NCBI GenBank assembly: GCA_016861045.1
Contig: BOKP01000001.1
Coordinates: forward strand, 747,529 to 811,528
Origin: Actinomycetes bacterium
GTDB taxonomy: Bacteria; Actinomycetota; Thermoleophilia; Solirubrobacterales; 70-9
DNA length: 64,000 nt
Reading direction: 5' to 3'
Shown: piece after piece, positions 49,822 to 58,410 of the stretch
Layout of the letters: the number at the start of each line of letters is the position of its first letter
Numbering within the stretch: the first letter of the stretch is position 1
The notes under the pieces: model-generated
What the model was told of the DNA's origin: nothing
Database searches by the model: none
What the model saw: only the letters and a program-made list of their open reading frames with translations
Translations under genes and position numbers: made by a program

Positions 49822-51021
49822 GTGGAGGCGGGCAGTGAGCCGGTGCCGGCGCATTCGTCGCGGGCGCCGGCGTGGCTGCTCGGGCTGGCGCCGCTCGCCC
49901 TGCTCGCCGTCGCGATCGCGGCGATCGCCGCGCTCGGGGCGCCAGGCCTCGGCGAGCGAAACGGAGTCCCGGTCGAGGAGCTGGCCGTCGAGCGCACGAC
50001 CCTGCGCCCGGGCGAGATCGCTCTCACCGTACGCAACGACGGCCCCGACCCGGTCGCGGTCGAGCAGGTGTCGGTCAACGACGCCTACTTCCCGTTCACG
50101 GGCGGCGGCGAGATCGGCCGCCTCGGCTCGCGGACACTGAGTGTCTCCTATCCCTGGGTGGAGGGAGAGGCCTACGAGATCTTCCTCCTGACCTCGACCG
50201 GGGCGACGATCGAGGCGACGATCGACGCGGCCGCGGAGTCCCCCGCGGTCGATGCCGGGTTCATCGGGCTGATGGCCCTGCTCGGGATCTACGTCGGGGT
50301 GATCCCGGTCGCGATCGGGATGCTCTGGCTTCCGCTCGTGCGACGGGCCGGCCCGGGCCTCGTCCGCGGCCTGCTCGCGTTCACGGTCGGCCTGCTCGCG
50401 TTCCTCGGCGCCGACGCGCTCCTCGAGGGCCTCGAGATCGCCGCCGCCGGGCCGCAGGCGTTCGGCGGCGCCGCGCTCGTCCTGCTCGGCGCCTCCGGCT
50501 CCTACCTGCTGATGGCCTGGATCGAGGCGGCGATGCGGGACCGTCGCCGGCGCGCCCGGACGGCCGGCGCCGGCGGCATGCACCTGGCCCTCCTGATCGC
50601 GGTCGGGATCGGCCTGCACAACCTCGGCGAGGGCCTGCTGATCGGCTCCGCCTACGCGGCCGGGGCGCTCGCGCTCGGCGCCTTCCTCGTGGTCGGCTTC
50701 GCGATCCACAACACGACCGAGGGGCTGGCGATCGTGGCGCCGCTTTCGCGGACGCGCGCCTCGCCCGGCCGGCTCGCCGGGCTCGGGCTCGTCGCCGGCG
50801 CCCCCGCCGTCCTCGGCGCCTGGATCGGCGCGTCCCTGTTCGATCCGAGCCTCGTCAGCCTCCTCTTCGGCGCCGGGATCGGCGCCATCGTCCAGGTCGT
50901 CGTCCAGATCTGGCCGGCGCTCCGACCCGCGGCGGGCTCGCGCCTCGACGGGACCGCGTTCGCCGGCCTCCTCGGCGGCGTCGCGGCGATGTACGCGACC
51001 GGGCTGCTGATCGGTGCCTGA
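49822..51021 (+). CDS. ZIP-family metal transporter with an extra extracytoplasmic N-domain
   Basis: This 399-residue protein has a first TM (~15-35), an extracytoplasmic beta domain of ~100 residues (ELAVERTTLRPGEIALTVRN, DPVAVEQVSVNDAYFPFTG), then an eight-TM ZIP core. The core carries the two metal motifs GLHNLGEGLLIG and GFAIHNTTEGLAI in TM4 and TM5. ZIP proteins move divalent metals into the cytoplasm; the extra domain may collect metal outside or meet the oxidase. The GTG start is 2 bp after the oxidase stop, and the 3' end overlaps the regulator gene by 8 bp. Confidence 0.85.
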   Translation: MEAGSEPVPAHSSRAPAWLLGLAPLALLAVAIAAIAALGAPGLGERNGVPVEELAVERTTLRPGEIALTVRNDGPDPVAVEQVSVNDAYFPFTGGGEIGRLGSRTLSVSYPWVEGEAYEIFLLTSTGATIEATIDAAAESPAVDAGFIGLMALLGIYVGVIPVAIGMLWLPLVRRAGPGLVRGLLAFTVGLLAFLGADALLEGLEIAAAGPQAFGGAALVLLGASGSYLLMAWIEAAMRDRRRRARTAGAGGMHLALLIAVGIGLHNLGEGLLIGSAYAAGALALGAFLVVGFAIHNTTEGLAIVAPLSRTRASPGRLAGLGLVAGAPAVLGAWIGASLFDPSLVSLLFGAGIGAIVQVVVQIWPALRPAAGSRLDGTAFAGLLGGVAAMYATGLLIGA

Positions 51022-51733
51022 GTCGGTTGCATCACCCGGGAGCCACGGCCGCGACCGGCGCGCGAGCGCGACCGAGGCGATCGAGGACTACGCGAAGGCG
51101 ATCCACGCCCTCGCGGGGCGCGAGCCGGGTCCGGTCGGAACAAGCGCGCTCGCGGAGCGGCTTGGCGTCTCGCCCGGGACCGTGACCTCGATGTGCAAGC
51201 GGATGGCCGAGCTCGGCCTCGTCGTTTACGAGCCCTATCAGGGGGTGGAGCTGACAGCGGCCGGCGAGCGGGTTGCGCTCGAGGTCATCCGCCACCACCG
51301 GCTGCTCGAGTCCTTCTTCGCCGACGCGCTCGGGATGCCGTGGGACCAGGTCCACGACGAGGCCGAGGTGCTCGAGCACTACATCAGCGAGGAGCTGGAG
51401 GAGCGGATCGCGGCCGCCCTCGGAGACCCCGAGCGCGACCCGCACGGGGATCCGATCCCCGACCGCGACCTGACGATCACCGACCCCTTCCCGGGCGTCC
51501 CGCTGCTCGAGCTCGAAGCGGGCAGCGGCGGCACCTTCGCCCGCGTCTCCGACGGACACCCGGAGATGCTGCGCTTCCTCGACGAAGCCGGGATCCGCCC
51601 CGGCGCCGGGATCCGGGTCCTGCGCCGGGAGCCCTTCGGCGGCGCCGTCGTAGTCAGCGCCGCCCGGGGCGAGTGCCCGATCGGCCCCGACCTCGCGGCG
51701 CGGATGCTCGTCGTGCCGAAGCGGGACGCTTGA
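51014..51733 (+). CDS. DtxR/MntR-type metal-dependent regulator
   Basis: This 239-residue regulator has the DtxR layout: winged helix at ~15-75 (IEDYAKAIHAL, LAERLGVSPGTVTSMCKRMA), dimerisation/metal-binding domain (RHHRLLESFFADALG, VHDEAEVLEHYISEELEERI, DPHGDPIP), and a C-terminal FeoA/SH3-like domain (VPLLELEAGSGGTFARVSD). Metal-bound protein would repress its own operon, probably through the palindrome at 48663-48676. It overlaps the ZIP gene (8 bp) and the Nramp gene (TTGA). Confidence 0.9.
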   Translation: MPESVASPGSHGRDRRASATEAIEDYAKAIHALAGREPGPVGTSALAERLGVSPGTVTSMCKRMAELGLVVYEPYQGVELTAAGERVALEVIRHHRLLESFFADALGMPWDQVHDEAEVLEHYISEELEERIAAALGDPERDPHGDPIPDRDLTITDPFPGVPLLELEAGSGGTFARVSDGHPEMLRFLDEAGIRPGAGIRVLRREPFGGAVVVSAARGECPIGPDLAARMLVVPKRDA

Positions 51734-53082
51734 GCGGTCGCACGACAGCGACCGGGGCGCCCGCCGAGCTCGAGCGCGAGCGGGAGGAGATCGCGGCGGA
51801 GGCCGGCGCCGTCCTGCCCGGCGAGGCGATGGTCGCCGAGGCCGCGCAGCGCTCGCTCGACGGCGACCGGCGCGGCCTCGCCCGGCTCTGGCCGTTCCTC
51901 GGCCCGGCGTTCATCGCCTCGGTCGCCTACATCGACCCGGGCAACTTCGCGACCAACATCGCCTCCGGCGCGCAGTTCGGCTACAGCCTGCTCTGGGTCG
52001 TGCTCGCCGCGAACCTGATCGCGATGGTCGTGCAGACGCAGTCGGCGAAGCTCGGCATCGCCACCGGCCGCAACCTGCCCGAGCTCTGTCGCGAGCGCTT
52101 CTCGCGTCGAGCCTCGATCGGGCTCTGGATCCAGGGCGAGCTGGTCGCGATGGCGACCGACATCGCCGAGGTCGTCGGCGCCGCCCTCGGCCTCCACCTG
52201 CTGTTCGGGATCCCGCTGTTCCCCGCGGGCCTGATCGCCGGCGCCGGGTCGTTCGCGATCCTGGCGCTGCAGACGCGCGGCGTCCGCAAGCTCGAGGCGG
52301 TGATCGCCGCCTTCGTCGGCGTCGTCGTCGCCGCCTTCGTCTTCGAGGTGTTCCACTCCAACCCCGATCCGCGGGGCATCGCCGAGGGCCTGCTGATCCC
52401 CGGTTTCGACGGCACCGAGAGCGTCCTGCTGGCGACCGGGATCCTGGGTGCGACCGTGATGCCCCACGTCGTCTACCTGCACTCGGCGCTGACCCAGTCG
52501 CGCGTCGTCGGCCGCGACGAGAGCGAGCGTCGCCGCATCCTCGGCTTCGAGAAGGCCGACGTGATCATCGCGATGAGCCTCGCGGGGCTCGTCAACATGT
52601 CGATGGTCATCGTCGCGGCGGGCTTGTTCAACGCCGGCGGGCTGACCGGGATCGATTCGATCGAGGGCGCCTACGAGGGCCTGCGGCAGACCGTCTCCGA
52701 CAACTCCGCGACGGTCTTCGGCGTCGCGCTGCTGGCTTCCGGCCTCGCGTCGACGTCGGTCGGGACGATGGCCGGGCAGGTGATCATGCAGGGCTTCATC
52801 CGCCGCCGGATCCCGCTCAACCTGCGCCGCCTGATCACCCTCGCGCCGGCGCTCGTTGTGCTCGCGGTCGGGCTCGACCCGACGCGGGCCCTGGTCGTCA
52901 GCCAGGTGGTGCTCTCGTTCGGGATCCCGTTCGCGCTGATCCCGTTGCTGCTCCTCGCCCGCCGCCGGGAGGTGATGGGGGCCCTCGTCAACCCGGGCTG
53001 GCTGACGGCGATCGCCTCCGCTCTCGCGGCGATGATCATCGCCCTCAACCTGTTCCTGCTCCAGCAGCTCTTCTTCGCGTGA
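51730..53082 (+). CDS. mntH: Nramp-family divalent metal transporter
   Basis: This 450-residue protein has eleven predicted TMs and the Nramp metal motifs AYIDPGNFATNI in TM1 and TVMPHVVYLHSALTQSR in TM6, both intact. It imports Mn2+ or Fe2+ with protons. The TTG start overlaps the regulator stop (TTGA at 51730-51733), giving tight coupling with the DtxR-type gene. A ~45-residue soluble N-terminal extension (ELEREREEIAAEAGAVLPGE) is longer than usual. It is the last gene of the metal operon. Confidence 0.9.
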   Translation: MSGRTTATGAPAELEREREEIAAEAGAVLPGEAMVAEAAQRSLDGDRRGLARLWPFLGPAFIASVAYIDPGNFATNIASGAQFGYSLLWVVLAANLIAMVVQTQSAKLGIATGRNLPELCRERFSRRASIGLWIQGELVAMATDIAEVVGAALGLHLLFGIPLFPAGLIAGAGSFAILALQTRGVRKLEAVIAAFVGVVVAAFVFEVFHSNPDPRGIAEGLLIPGFDGTESVLLATGILGATVMPHVVYLHSALTQSRVVGRDESERRRILGFEKADVIIAMSLAGLVNMSMVIVAAGLFNAGGLTGIDSIEGAYEGLRQTVSDNSATVFGVALLASGLASTSVGTMAGQVIMQGFIRRRIPLNLRRLITLAPALVVLAVGLDPTRALVVSQVVLSFGIPFALIPLLLLARRREVMGALVNPGWLTAIASALAAMIIALNLFLLQQLFFA

Positions 53083-53092
53083 GGGCCCGCGC

Positions 53093-53098
53093 TAGGCT
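53093..53098 (+). promoter_or_regulatory. -10 box (TAGGCT)
   Basis: TAGGCT lies 9 nt before the ATG at 53108, within the 25-bp gap after the Nramp gene. Confidence 0.4.
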
Positions 53099-53107
53099 GG
53101 GACGCCG

Positions 53108-53470
53108 ATGGCGCTGGCGGAGTCGTTTCAGGAGATCGTCGAGTCGCTCCCGCGCGACTGGACCGACATGCAGCTCGACCTGCGGATCGCCGACGAGACC
53201 CGTTACGTCGACGCCTCGATCCCGATGACCCAGATCAACGCCCAGCCGCACTCGCGAGCCGACTGGCACTGGCGGATCAACGTCGCCAACGGCTTCGGCC
53301 ATGCCGCCGCCCCGGAGACCGTCGCCTGGGTGCTCGGCATGCTCGACGGCCAGGGGATCGAGGGCGAGCTCGTCGTCAACGACCTGAACGAGGGCCGGGC
53401 CGAGGTCAGGCAGATGTGGGGGCGGCCGGAGAGCGTTCGCGCCGAGTACCGGCGCCGGCGCTCGATCTAA
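53108..53470 (+). CDS. Conserved-looking hypothetical protein
   Basis: This 120-residue soluble protein starts MALAESFQEIVESLPRDWTD. A beta strand pattern (MQLDLRIADETRYVDASIPM), HWRINVANGFGHAAAPETVA and an acidic loop GQGIEGELVVNDLNEGRAEV follow. I do not recognise the family; the composition is that of a real cytosolic protein. Its own -10 box separates it from the Nramp gene, and the next small gene starts 2 bp after its stop, so the two are probably co-transcribed. Confidence 0.65.
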   Translation: MALAESFQEIVESLPRDWTDMQLDLRIADETRYVDASIPMTQINAQPHSRADWHWRINVANGFGHAAAPETVAWVLGMLDGQGIEGELVVNDLNEGRAEVRQMWGRPESVRAEYRRRRSI

Positions 53471-53472
53471 GC

Positions 53473-53799
53473 GTGGCGCGAGTCCTCGCCGTCGTCGCCG
53501 ACCTGATGCTGGCGAGCCGGGTCGAGGCGCCGCTGAGCGCCGCCGGGCATGAGGTCACCGTCCGCCCCGACCCCGGCCCCGACGCCGCCGGCTTCGACCT
53601 GATCGTCACCGACCTCGACCTTCCCGGCGCCGAGGCGGTCGCCGCCGCCGGCCCGCCCGCGATCGGCTTCTACTCGCACGTCGACGTCGCGACCCGCCGT
53701 CGCGCCGAGGCGGCGGGATTCGACCTCGTCCTGCCCCGCTCGCGGATGGCGCGTGAGCTTCCCGGGCTCGCCGCCGGGCTGCTCGAGCGTCGCCGCTAG
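53473..53799 (+). CDS. Short receiver-like protein
   Basis: This 108-residue protein has a CheY-like opening (ARVLAVVADLMLASRVEAPL), FDLIVTDLDLPGAEA where the aspartate after T would be the phosphorylation site, a strand AIGFYSHVD, and LVLPRSRMARELP near the end. It may be a shortened response-regulator receiver or a non-phosphorylated relative; the acidic pocket at the N-terminus is incomplete. The GTG start is 2 bp after the preceding stop. Confidence 0.6.
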   Translation: MARVLAVVADLMLASRVEAPLSAAGHEVTVRPDPGPDAAGFDLIVTDLDLPGAEAVAAAGPPAIGFYSHVDVATRRRAEAAGFDLVLPRSRMARELPGLAAGLLERRR

Positions 53800-53833
53800 A
53801 CGGCCGAGCGTCGGTCGCGGCGGGCCTGGGTAC

Positions 53834-53839
53834 TAGACT
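53834..53839 (+). promoter_or_regulatory. -10 box (TAGACT) of the aquaporin gene
   Basis: TAGACT lies 53 nt before the GTG start, giving a leader of about 45 nt with an AGGAGG ribosome site at 53880-53885. It contrasts with the leaderless-type genes nearby. Confidence 0.4.
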
Positions 53840-53892
53840 GGCGCCGCCCAGACGCGCCCCGTGGCGCCTACGCCCCTACAGGAGGTTCGAGA

Positions 53893-54642
53893 GTGCAGGA
53901 TCGAGGATTGGCCGCATACGTCGCGGAGCTGATCGGAACGTTCTTCCTCGTGTTCGTGATCTGCGCCGTGATCACGCTCTACGTCGCAGCCGGGGGCTCG
54001 GCCCAGTTCGGGTCCGACTTCGCCGTGGTCGGCTTCGCGCAGGGGCTGGTGCTGTTCGCGATGATCATGGCCTTCGGCACGGTGAGCGGCGGACACTTCA
54101 ACCCGGCGGTGACAACGGCCGCAGCGTTCCTGCGCCGGATCGACCCGATCGACGCGGTCGTCTACATCCTCGCCCAGCTCTCCGGCGCCGTCCTCGGCGC
54201 GCTCGCGGTGAAGGGGCTGCTGCTCGACGAGGGGCGCGCCGTCAACTGGGGGGCCGGCGAGATCAGCCCGCTGCTCGGCAGCGACTTCGCCGGAATGGTC
54301 TGCGAGGGGATCGGCGCGCTGCTGATCGTGCTCGGCGTCGTCGCCGTGGCGATGAACAAGCGCGCCCGCAACGAGTGGGGCCCGCTCACGATCGGCCTCA
54401 CGTTCGCGTTCTGCGTGTTCATCTTCGGGCCGCTCACCGGCGGCTCGTTCAACCCGGCCCGCTGGTTCGGCCCGGCGCTGGTCAGCAACGAGTGGGGTGG
54501 CGTCTGGCCCTACATCGTCGGCCCGCTCGTCGGCGGCCTGATCGCGGCGCTGATCTACAAGCTCGTGATCTCAGCCGGCGGCGAGGAGCCGAAGGCCGAG
54601 AAGGCCGAGCCCGCGCCGGCGGACTCGGGCTCGAAGAAGTAG
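53893..54642 (+). CDS. MIP-family channel (aquaporin)
   Basis: This 249-residue channel has six TMs and two half-helices bearing the NPA motifs GGHFNPAVTTAAAF and GGSFNPARWFGPAL. The second motif followed by R-W-F-G-P fits a water-selective aquaporin more than a glycerol facilitator. The charged Lys/Glu/Ala-rich C-terminal tail (~25 residues) is cytosolic. The GTG start is fixed by AGGAGG 7 nt upstream. Confidence 0.9.
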   Translation: MQDRGLAAYVAELIGTFFLVFVICAVITLYVAAGGSAQFGSDFAVVGFAQGLVLFAMIMAFGTVSGGHFNPAVTTAAAFLRRIDPIDAVVYILAQLSGAVLGALAVKGLLLDEGRAVNWGAGEISPLLGSDFAGMVCEGIGALLIVLGVVAVAMNKRARNEWGPLTIGLTFAFCVFIFGPLTGGSFNPARWFGPALVSNEWGGVWPYIVGPLVGGLIAALIYKLVISAGGEEPKAEKAEPAPADSGSKK

Positions 54643-54699
54643 CGGCCGGCGGGAAGTCCTGGACCGGGCGCCCGCGGCGGGAGGGGCGCCCCGGTCCGT

Positions 54700-54705
54700 T
54701 ACCGT
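54700..54705 (+). promoter_or_regulatory. -10 box (TACCGT) of fbiC
   Basis: TACCGT lies 7 nt before the ATG at 54713. No ribosome site is present. Confidence 0.4.
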
Positions 54706-54712
54706 CCGCCCG

Positions 54713-56965
54713 ATGCGGCGAGTCACCTTCTCGCGCAACCTGACGCTGTCGCTGGCGCGCACCTGCCGCTGCTACTGCAAGTACTGCGCCTTCGCCACCC
54801 ACCAGGCGCACGTGCATCCGCCCGAGTGGGTGGTCGACCGCCTCGACGCGGCCGCCCGGCGCAACGTGAAGGAGCTCCTCGTCCTCACCGGGGAGCGGCC
54901 CGAGGTCAACCCGGTCGTCGCCGAGCGGCTGCGCTCCTGGGGCCACGACGACTTCACCTCCTACGTGCGCTGGGCCTGCCGGAAGGCGCTCGAGCGCGGC
55001 CTTCTCCCGCACACCAACATCGGCGTCGCCGACGGCGACGACTACATGCGGCTGCGCGAGGTGACCGCCTCGCAGGGCCTGATGCTGGAGTCGGTCAGCA
55101 AGCGGCTGATGGAGACGGTCCACGCCGGCTCGCCGACCAAGCACCCCCGCGTCCGCCTCGACGCGATCGAGGCCGCCGGCGAGGCGCGGATCCCGTTCAC
55201 CAGCGGCATCCTCGTCGGGATCGGGGAGAGCGAGGAGGAGCGGATGGCTTCGCTCGAGGCGCTCGCCGAGCTGCAGCGGCGCCACGGTCACATCCAGGAG
55301 GTGATCCTCCAGAACTTCGTGCCGCATCCGCGCTACTACGGCGCCGAGGTGGCCGAGATCGCGGCGGAGGCGAGCGAGCTGCGATGGGCGGAGGGGCGGC
55401 CGGCGAGCGGGCGGCGGGTGGCGGGGGGCGGTCCGCGGGCGGACGCGATCGAGTGGCCGGAGTGGGCCGAGCCGGTGACGCTGGCGGAGATGAAGCGGCT
55501 CGTCGCCGAATCGCGACGGCTGATGCCGGAGGTCGGCGTCCAGGTGCCGCCGAACCTCTCCGACTGGTGGCTCGACCTCGTCGATGCGGGGGCCACCGAC
55601 CTCGGCGGCCTCTCCGCCAACGGCGATCACATCTCGCCCGAGCACCCGTTCCCGAGCCCGCTCCAGGTCCGCCGGCGCCTGCGTCCTCGCGGCTACGCGC
55701 TGACCGAGCGGCTCTGCGTCTACCCGCAGTACATGAACGAGGAGTGGGTCGACCGGCGTGTGCTCGACGTCCTCGCCGAGCGCTACCCGACGTTCCTGCC
55801 GCGCCGGGCGGCGTTCGGTTCCCGGGACGGCAGCGGCAACGGCAACGGGCGTCGGGCGCTCGGCCCCGGCGATCCGGTCCACAGCGCCCTCGCCCGCGGC
55901 CGGGCCGGCGATGAGCTGACGCGCGATGAGCTCGCCGCCCTGTTCGCGGAGACGCGGCCCGAGGCGGTGGCCGAGATCCGCGTCGCCGCCGACGAGCTCC
56001 GCGCCGAGCTCGCCGGCGACGTCGCCACCTTCGTCGTCAACCGCAACATCAACTTCACCAACGTCTGCACCGTCGGCTGCGCGTTCTGCGGGTTCGGGCA
56101 GACCGGCCGCAGCCCTGATGCCTACGAGATCGATCCCGACGAGTTCACGGTCAGGGTCCGCGAGGCGGTCGAGTTCGGGGCGACGGAGATCTGCATGCAG
56201 GGCGGGATCCATCCCGACTACACGCTCGAGCGCTACGGCGGGTGGCTGCGGCGGGTCAAGGACGTTGCGCCGGACATCCACCTGCACGCCTACTCGCCGA
56301 TGGAGGTCCACTTCATGTGCGAGCGCTCCGGCCGCGATCCCGACTGGGTCTTCGCGTACCTCCGTGAGCAGGGCCTCGGCTCGACCCCGGGAACCGCCGC
56401 CGAGGTGCTCGACGACGGCGTCCGCGGCCGGATCTCGCCGAACAAGCTGCCGGCCGGCCGCTGGGTCGAGATCATCGAGGCCTCCCACCGGGCGGGCCTG
56501 CGCTCGACCTCGACCGTGATGTTCGGCCACATCGAGCGGCCCGAGGAGCTGGCCGAGCACATGCGCGTCGTCCGCGCCGTCCAGGAGCGGACCGGGGGCA
56601 TCACCGAGTTCGTCCCGCTCAGCTTCATCCCCTACCACACGATGCTCGGCCGCACCCACGGGATCGAGGAGATCTCCGCCGCCGAGAACCTCAAGCACAC
56701 CGCCGTCTTCCGGCTCGCCCTCGGCAGGACGGTTCCGAACCTCCAGGCGAGCTGGGTGAAGATGGGCCTCGGCGCCGCCACCGAGGCGCTGAGCTGGGGC
56801 GTCAACGACCTCGGCGGCACCCTGATGGAGGAGAGCATCTCGCGCATGGCCGGCTCGCGGCACGGCTCCCGCCTCGAGCCCGCCGACCTGATCGGCGCCG
56901 CCCGTGCCGCCGGCCGCACCCCGGCCCGGCGCTCGACGCTCTACGAGGTGCTGGAGACCTACTGA
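54713..56965 (+). CDS. fbiC: FO synthase, fused CofG-CofH (FbiC)
   Basis: This 750-residue protein has two radical-SAM halves. The CofG-like half has a cluster motif within TCRCYCKYCAF (CxxxCxxC) near residue 20. The CofH-like half has CTVGCAFCGF near 445, then EICMQGGIHPDYTLERYGGW and FVPLSFIPYHT. It builds the 5-deazaflavin FO from a ribityl-diaminouracil and tyrosine, the first committed step to coenzyme F420. The fused arrangement is usual in Actinobacteria. The F420 side-chain genes lie 40 bp away on the other strand, convergent with this gene. Confidence 0.94.
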   Translation: MRRVTFSRNLTLSLARTCRCYCKYCAFATHQAHVHPPEWVVDRLDAAARRNVKELLVLTGERPEVNPVVAERLRSWGHDDFTSYVRWACRKALERGLLPHTNIGVADGDDYMRLREVTASQGLMLESVSKRLMETVHAGSPTKHPRVRLDAIEAAGEARIPFTSGILVGIGESEEERMASLEALAELQRRHGHIQEVILQNFVPHPRYYGAEVAEIAAEASELRWAEGRPASGRRVAGGGPRADAIEWPEWAEPVTLAEMKRLVAESRRLMPEVGVQVPPNLSDWWLDLVDAGATDLGGLSANGDHISPEHPFPSPLQVRRRLRPRGYALTERLCVYPQYMNEEWVDRRVLDVLAERYPTFLPRRAAFGSRDGSGNGNGRRALGPGDPVHSALARGRAGDELTRDELAALFAETRPEAVAEIRVAADELRAELAGDVATFVVNRNINFTNVCTVGCAFCGFGQTGRSPDAYEIDPDEFTVRVREAVEFGATEICMQGGIHPDYTLERYGGWLRRVKDVAPDIHLHAYSPMEVHFMCERSGRDPDWVFAYLREQGLGSTPGTAAEVLDDGVRGRISPNKLPAGRWVEIIEASHRAGLRSTSTVMFGHIERPEELAEHMRVVRAVQERTGGITEFVPLSFIPYHTMLGRTHGIEEISAAENLKHTAVFRLALGRTVPNLQASWVKMGLGAATEALSWGVNDLGGTLMEESISRMAGSRHGSRLEPADLIGAARAAGRTPARRSTLYEVLETY

Positions 56966-57006
56966 ACGGGGGCCGCCGGTGGATGCGCACGGCGGGACGG
57001 GGAGGG

Positions 57007-57753
57007 TCAGCGGAAGAGGTCGGCCTCGCGAGCGCGCCGGAGGGCGGCGGCGCCGGGGCCGTCGGCGGCCGTGACGCGATCGCCGAGCCCGCGGACGATC
57101 GCGACCGGGAGTCCGGCGGCCTTGTCGCGGCAGAGGTCGGCGGCGGCTGCGATCTGGTCGGCGATCGCGACCTCGGTCGCGCGCAGCTCGCGGCCGTCGC
57201 GGTCGGGGGAGCCGCGGCGGTCGTCGAGCGGGTCGAGGCCGGCACAGCCGATCGCGACGTCGGTCTGGCCGACCCGCCAGGGGCGGCCGAAGCTGTCGCT
57301 GATGACGACCGCGACGCGGCCGGCCGTGGCCGTTCCGATCTCGGCCCGCAGCCGCCGGGCGGACGCGTCGGGATCGGCTGGCAGCAGCAGGACCTCGTCC
57401 TCGCCCGGGACGTTCGACGAGTCGATGCCGGCGTTGGCGCAGACGAGGCCGGTGTGGGTCTCGACGATGAGGACCCGTTCGGCGCGGACGATCCGCCGGG
57501 CCTCGGCGAGGATCAACTCGACCAGGCGCGGATCCTTGCCGAGCCCGGCGGCGAGCGACCGGGCCCGGGCCGAGGGCTCGACCCCGGCGAGCCGGCGTTG
57601 CCGTCCCTCGGCCTTGGAGACGACCTTCTGGGCGATCACGACGACGTCGCCTCCGCGGGGGGCGGCGGCGGCGGCGATCAGCCGGCCGAGCGGATCGCCG
57701 GGGCCGATCTCGGGCAAGCCGGCGACCGGCTCGATCCCGACCGGGCCGCTCAA
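57007..57753 (-). CDS. cofE: Coenzyme F420-0:L-glutamate ligase (CofE domain)
   Basis: This 248-residue CofE-fold protein has VVVIAQKVVSKAEGR near 38, ETHTGLVCANAGIDSSNVPG near 100 (metal/nucleotide binding), VISDSFGRPWRVGQTDVAIG and ADQIAAAADL. It adds glutamates to F420-0 using GTP. In mycobacteria this domain is fused to an FMN-oxidoreductase-like domain as FbiB; here it stands alone, so another protein must do the final reduction of dehydro-F420. The TTG start overlaps the cofC stop (TTGA). Confidence 0.9.
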   Translation of the reverse strand: MSGPVGIEPVAGLPEIGPGDPLGRLIAAAAAPRGGDVVVIAQKVVSKAEGRQRRLAGVEPSARARSLAAGLGKDPRLVELILAEARRIVRAERVLIVETHTGLVCANAGIDSSNVPGEDEVLLLPADPDASARRLRAEIGTATAGRVAVVISDSFGRPWRVGQTDVAIGCAGLDPLDDRRGSPDRDGRELRATEVAIADQIAAAADLCRDKAAGLPVAIVRGLGDRVTAADGPGAAALRRAREADLFR

Positions 57754-58406
57754 CCCCCCGTCTCGCCGAGCTGCCGCAGGGCGGCCGAGGTCGCAGGCGC
57801 CCGCTCGGGGTCGGCCGCGAGGGCGAGCACGAGCTGTCGCAGGTCCTCGCCGGTGTCGAGGTCGAGCGCCATCGACGGGACGGTCGCGATCCGGCAGCGG
57901 ACCCCCGCCTCGCGGGCGCGCGCGAGGTGGCGCTCCCGGCTGTCGGGCCCGAAGGCCGGCTCGATCGCGTCCGGCGGGGTGAGGATGAGGCCGTTGGTCC
58001 CGGTGCCGTGGCGATCGGGGATCAGCGCGACGCCGGGTGCCTGGGCGTCGAGCTCGCGGTCGAGCTCGAACCCCTCGAGCAGCGGGCAGTCACCGGCGAT
58101 GAGCGCCACGCACTCGTCGCCGCGGGCGATCGCGTCGGCGACGCCGATCGCGGCCGCCTCGACGTGACCGCGGTCGTCGGGGTCGACGAGGTGCTCGACG
58201 CCGGCTTCCTCCGCGACCTCGACCGCCTCCGGCTCTCCGGTGACGACGACGATCCGGTCGAGGAGTCGCGCCTCGTTGAGGCCGAGGAGGACGTCGGCCA
58301 ACATCGCCCGGGCGAGGGCCGGGCGGTGAGAGGCCGCACCGGTGCCGGAGAGCCGCCGCTTCGCGGCCTCGAAGCGCTTGACCGGGATGATCGCCGTTGC
58401 TCGCAT
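57750..58406 (-). CDS. cofC: Phosphoenolpyruvate/2-phospho-L-lactate guanylyltransferase (CofC/FbiD)
   Basis: This 218-residue MobA-like nucleotidyltransferase has TAIIPVKRFEAAKRRLSG at the start, VVVTGEPEA, ECVALIAGDCPLLEG near 115 and the substrate region RHGTGTNGLILTPPDAI followed by FGPDSRERHLARAREAG. It makes the activated PEP or phospholactate used by CofD; in Actinobacteria PEP is the likely substrate (as FbiD). It lies 4 bp after cofD and overlaps cofE. Confidence 0.9.
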   Translation of the reverse strand: MRATAIIPVKRFEAAKRRLSGTGAASHRPALARAMLADVLLGLNEARLLDRIVVVTGEPEAVEVAEEAGVEHLVDPDDRGHVEAAAIGVADAIARGDECVALIAGDCPLLEGFELDRELDAQAPGVALIPDRHGTGTNGLILTPPDAIEPAFGPDSRERHLARAREAGVRCRIATVPSMALDLDTGEDLRQLVLALAADPERAPATSAALRQLGETGG

Positions 58407-58410
58407 CGGC

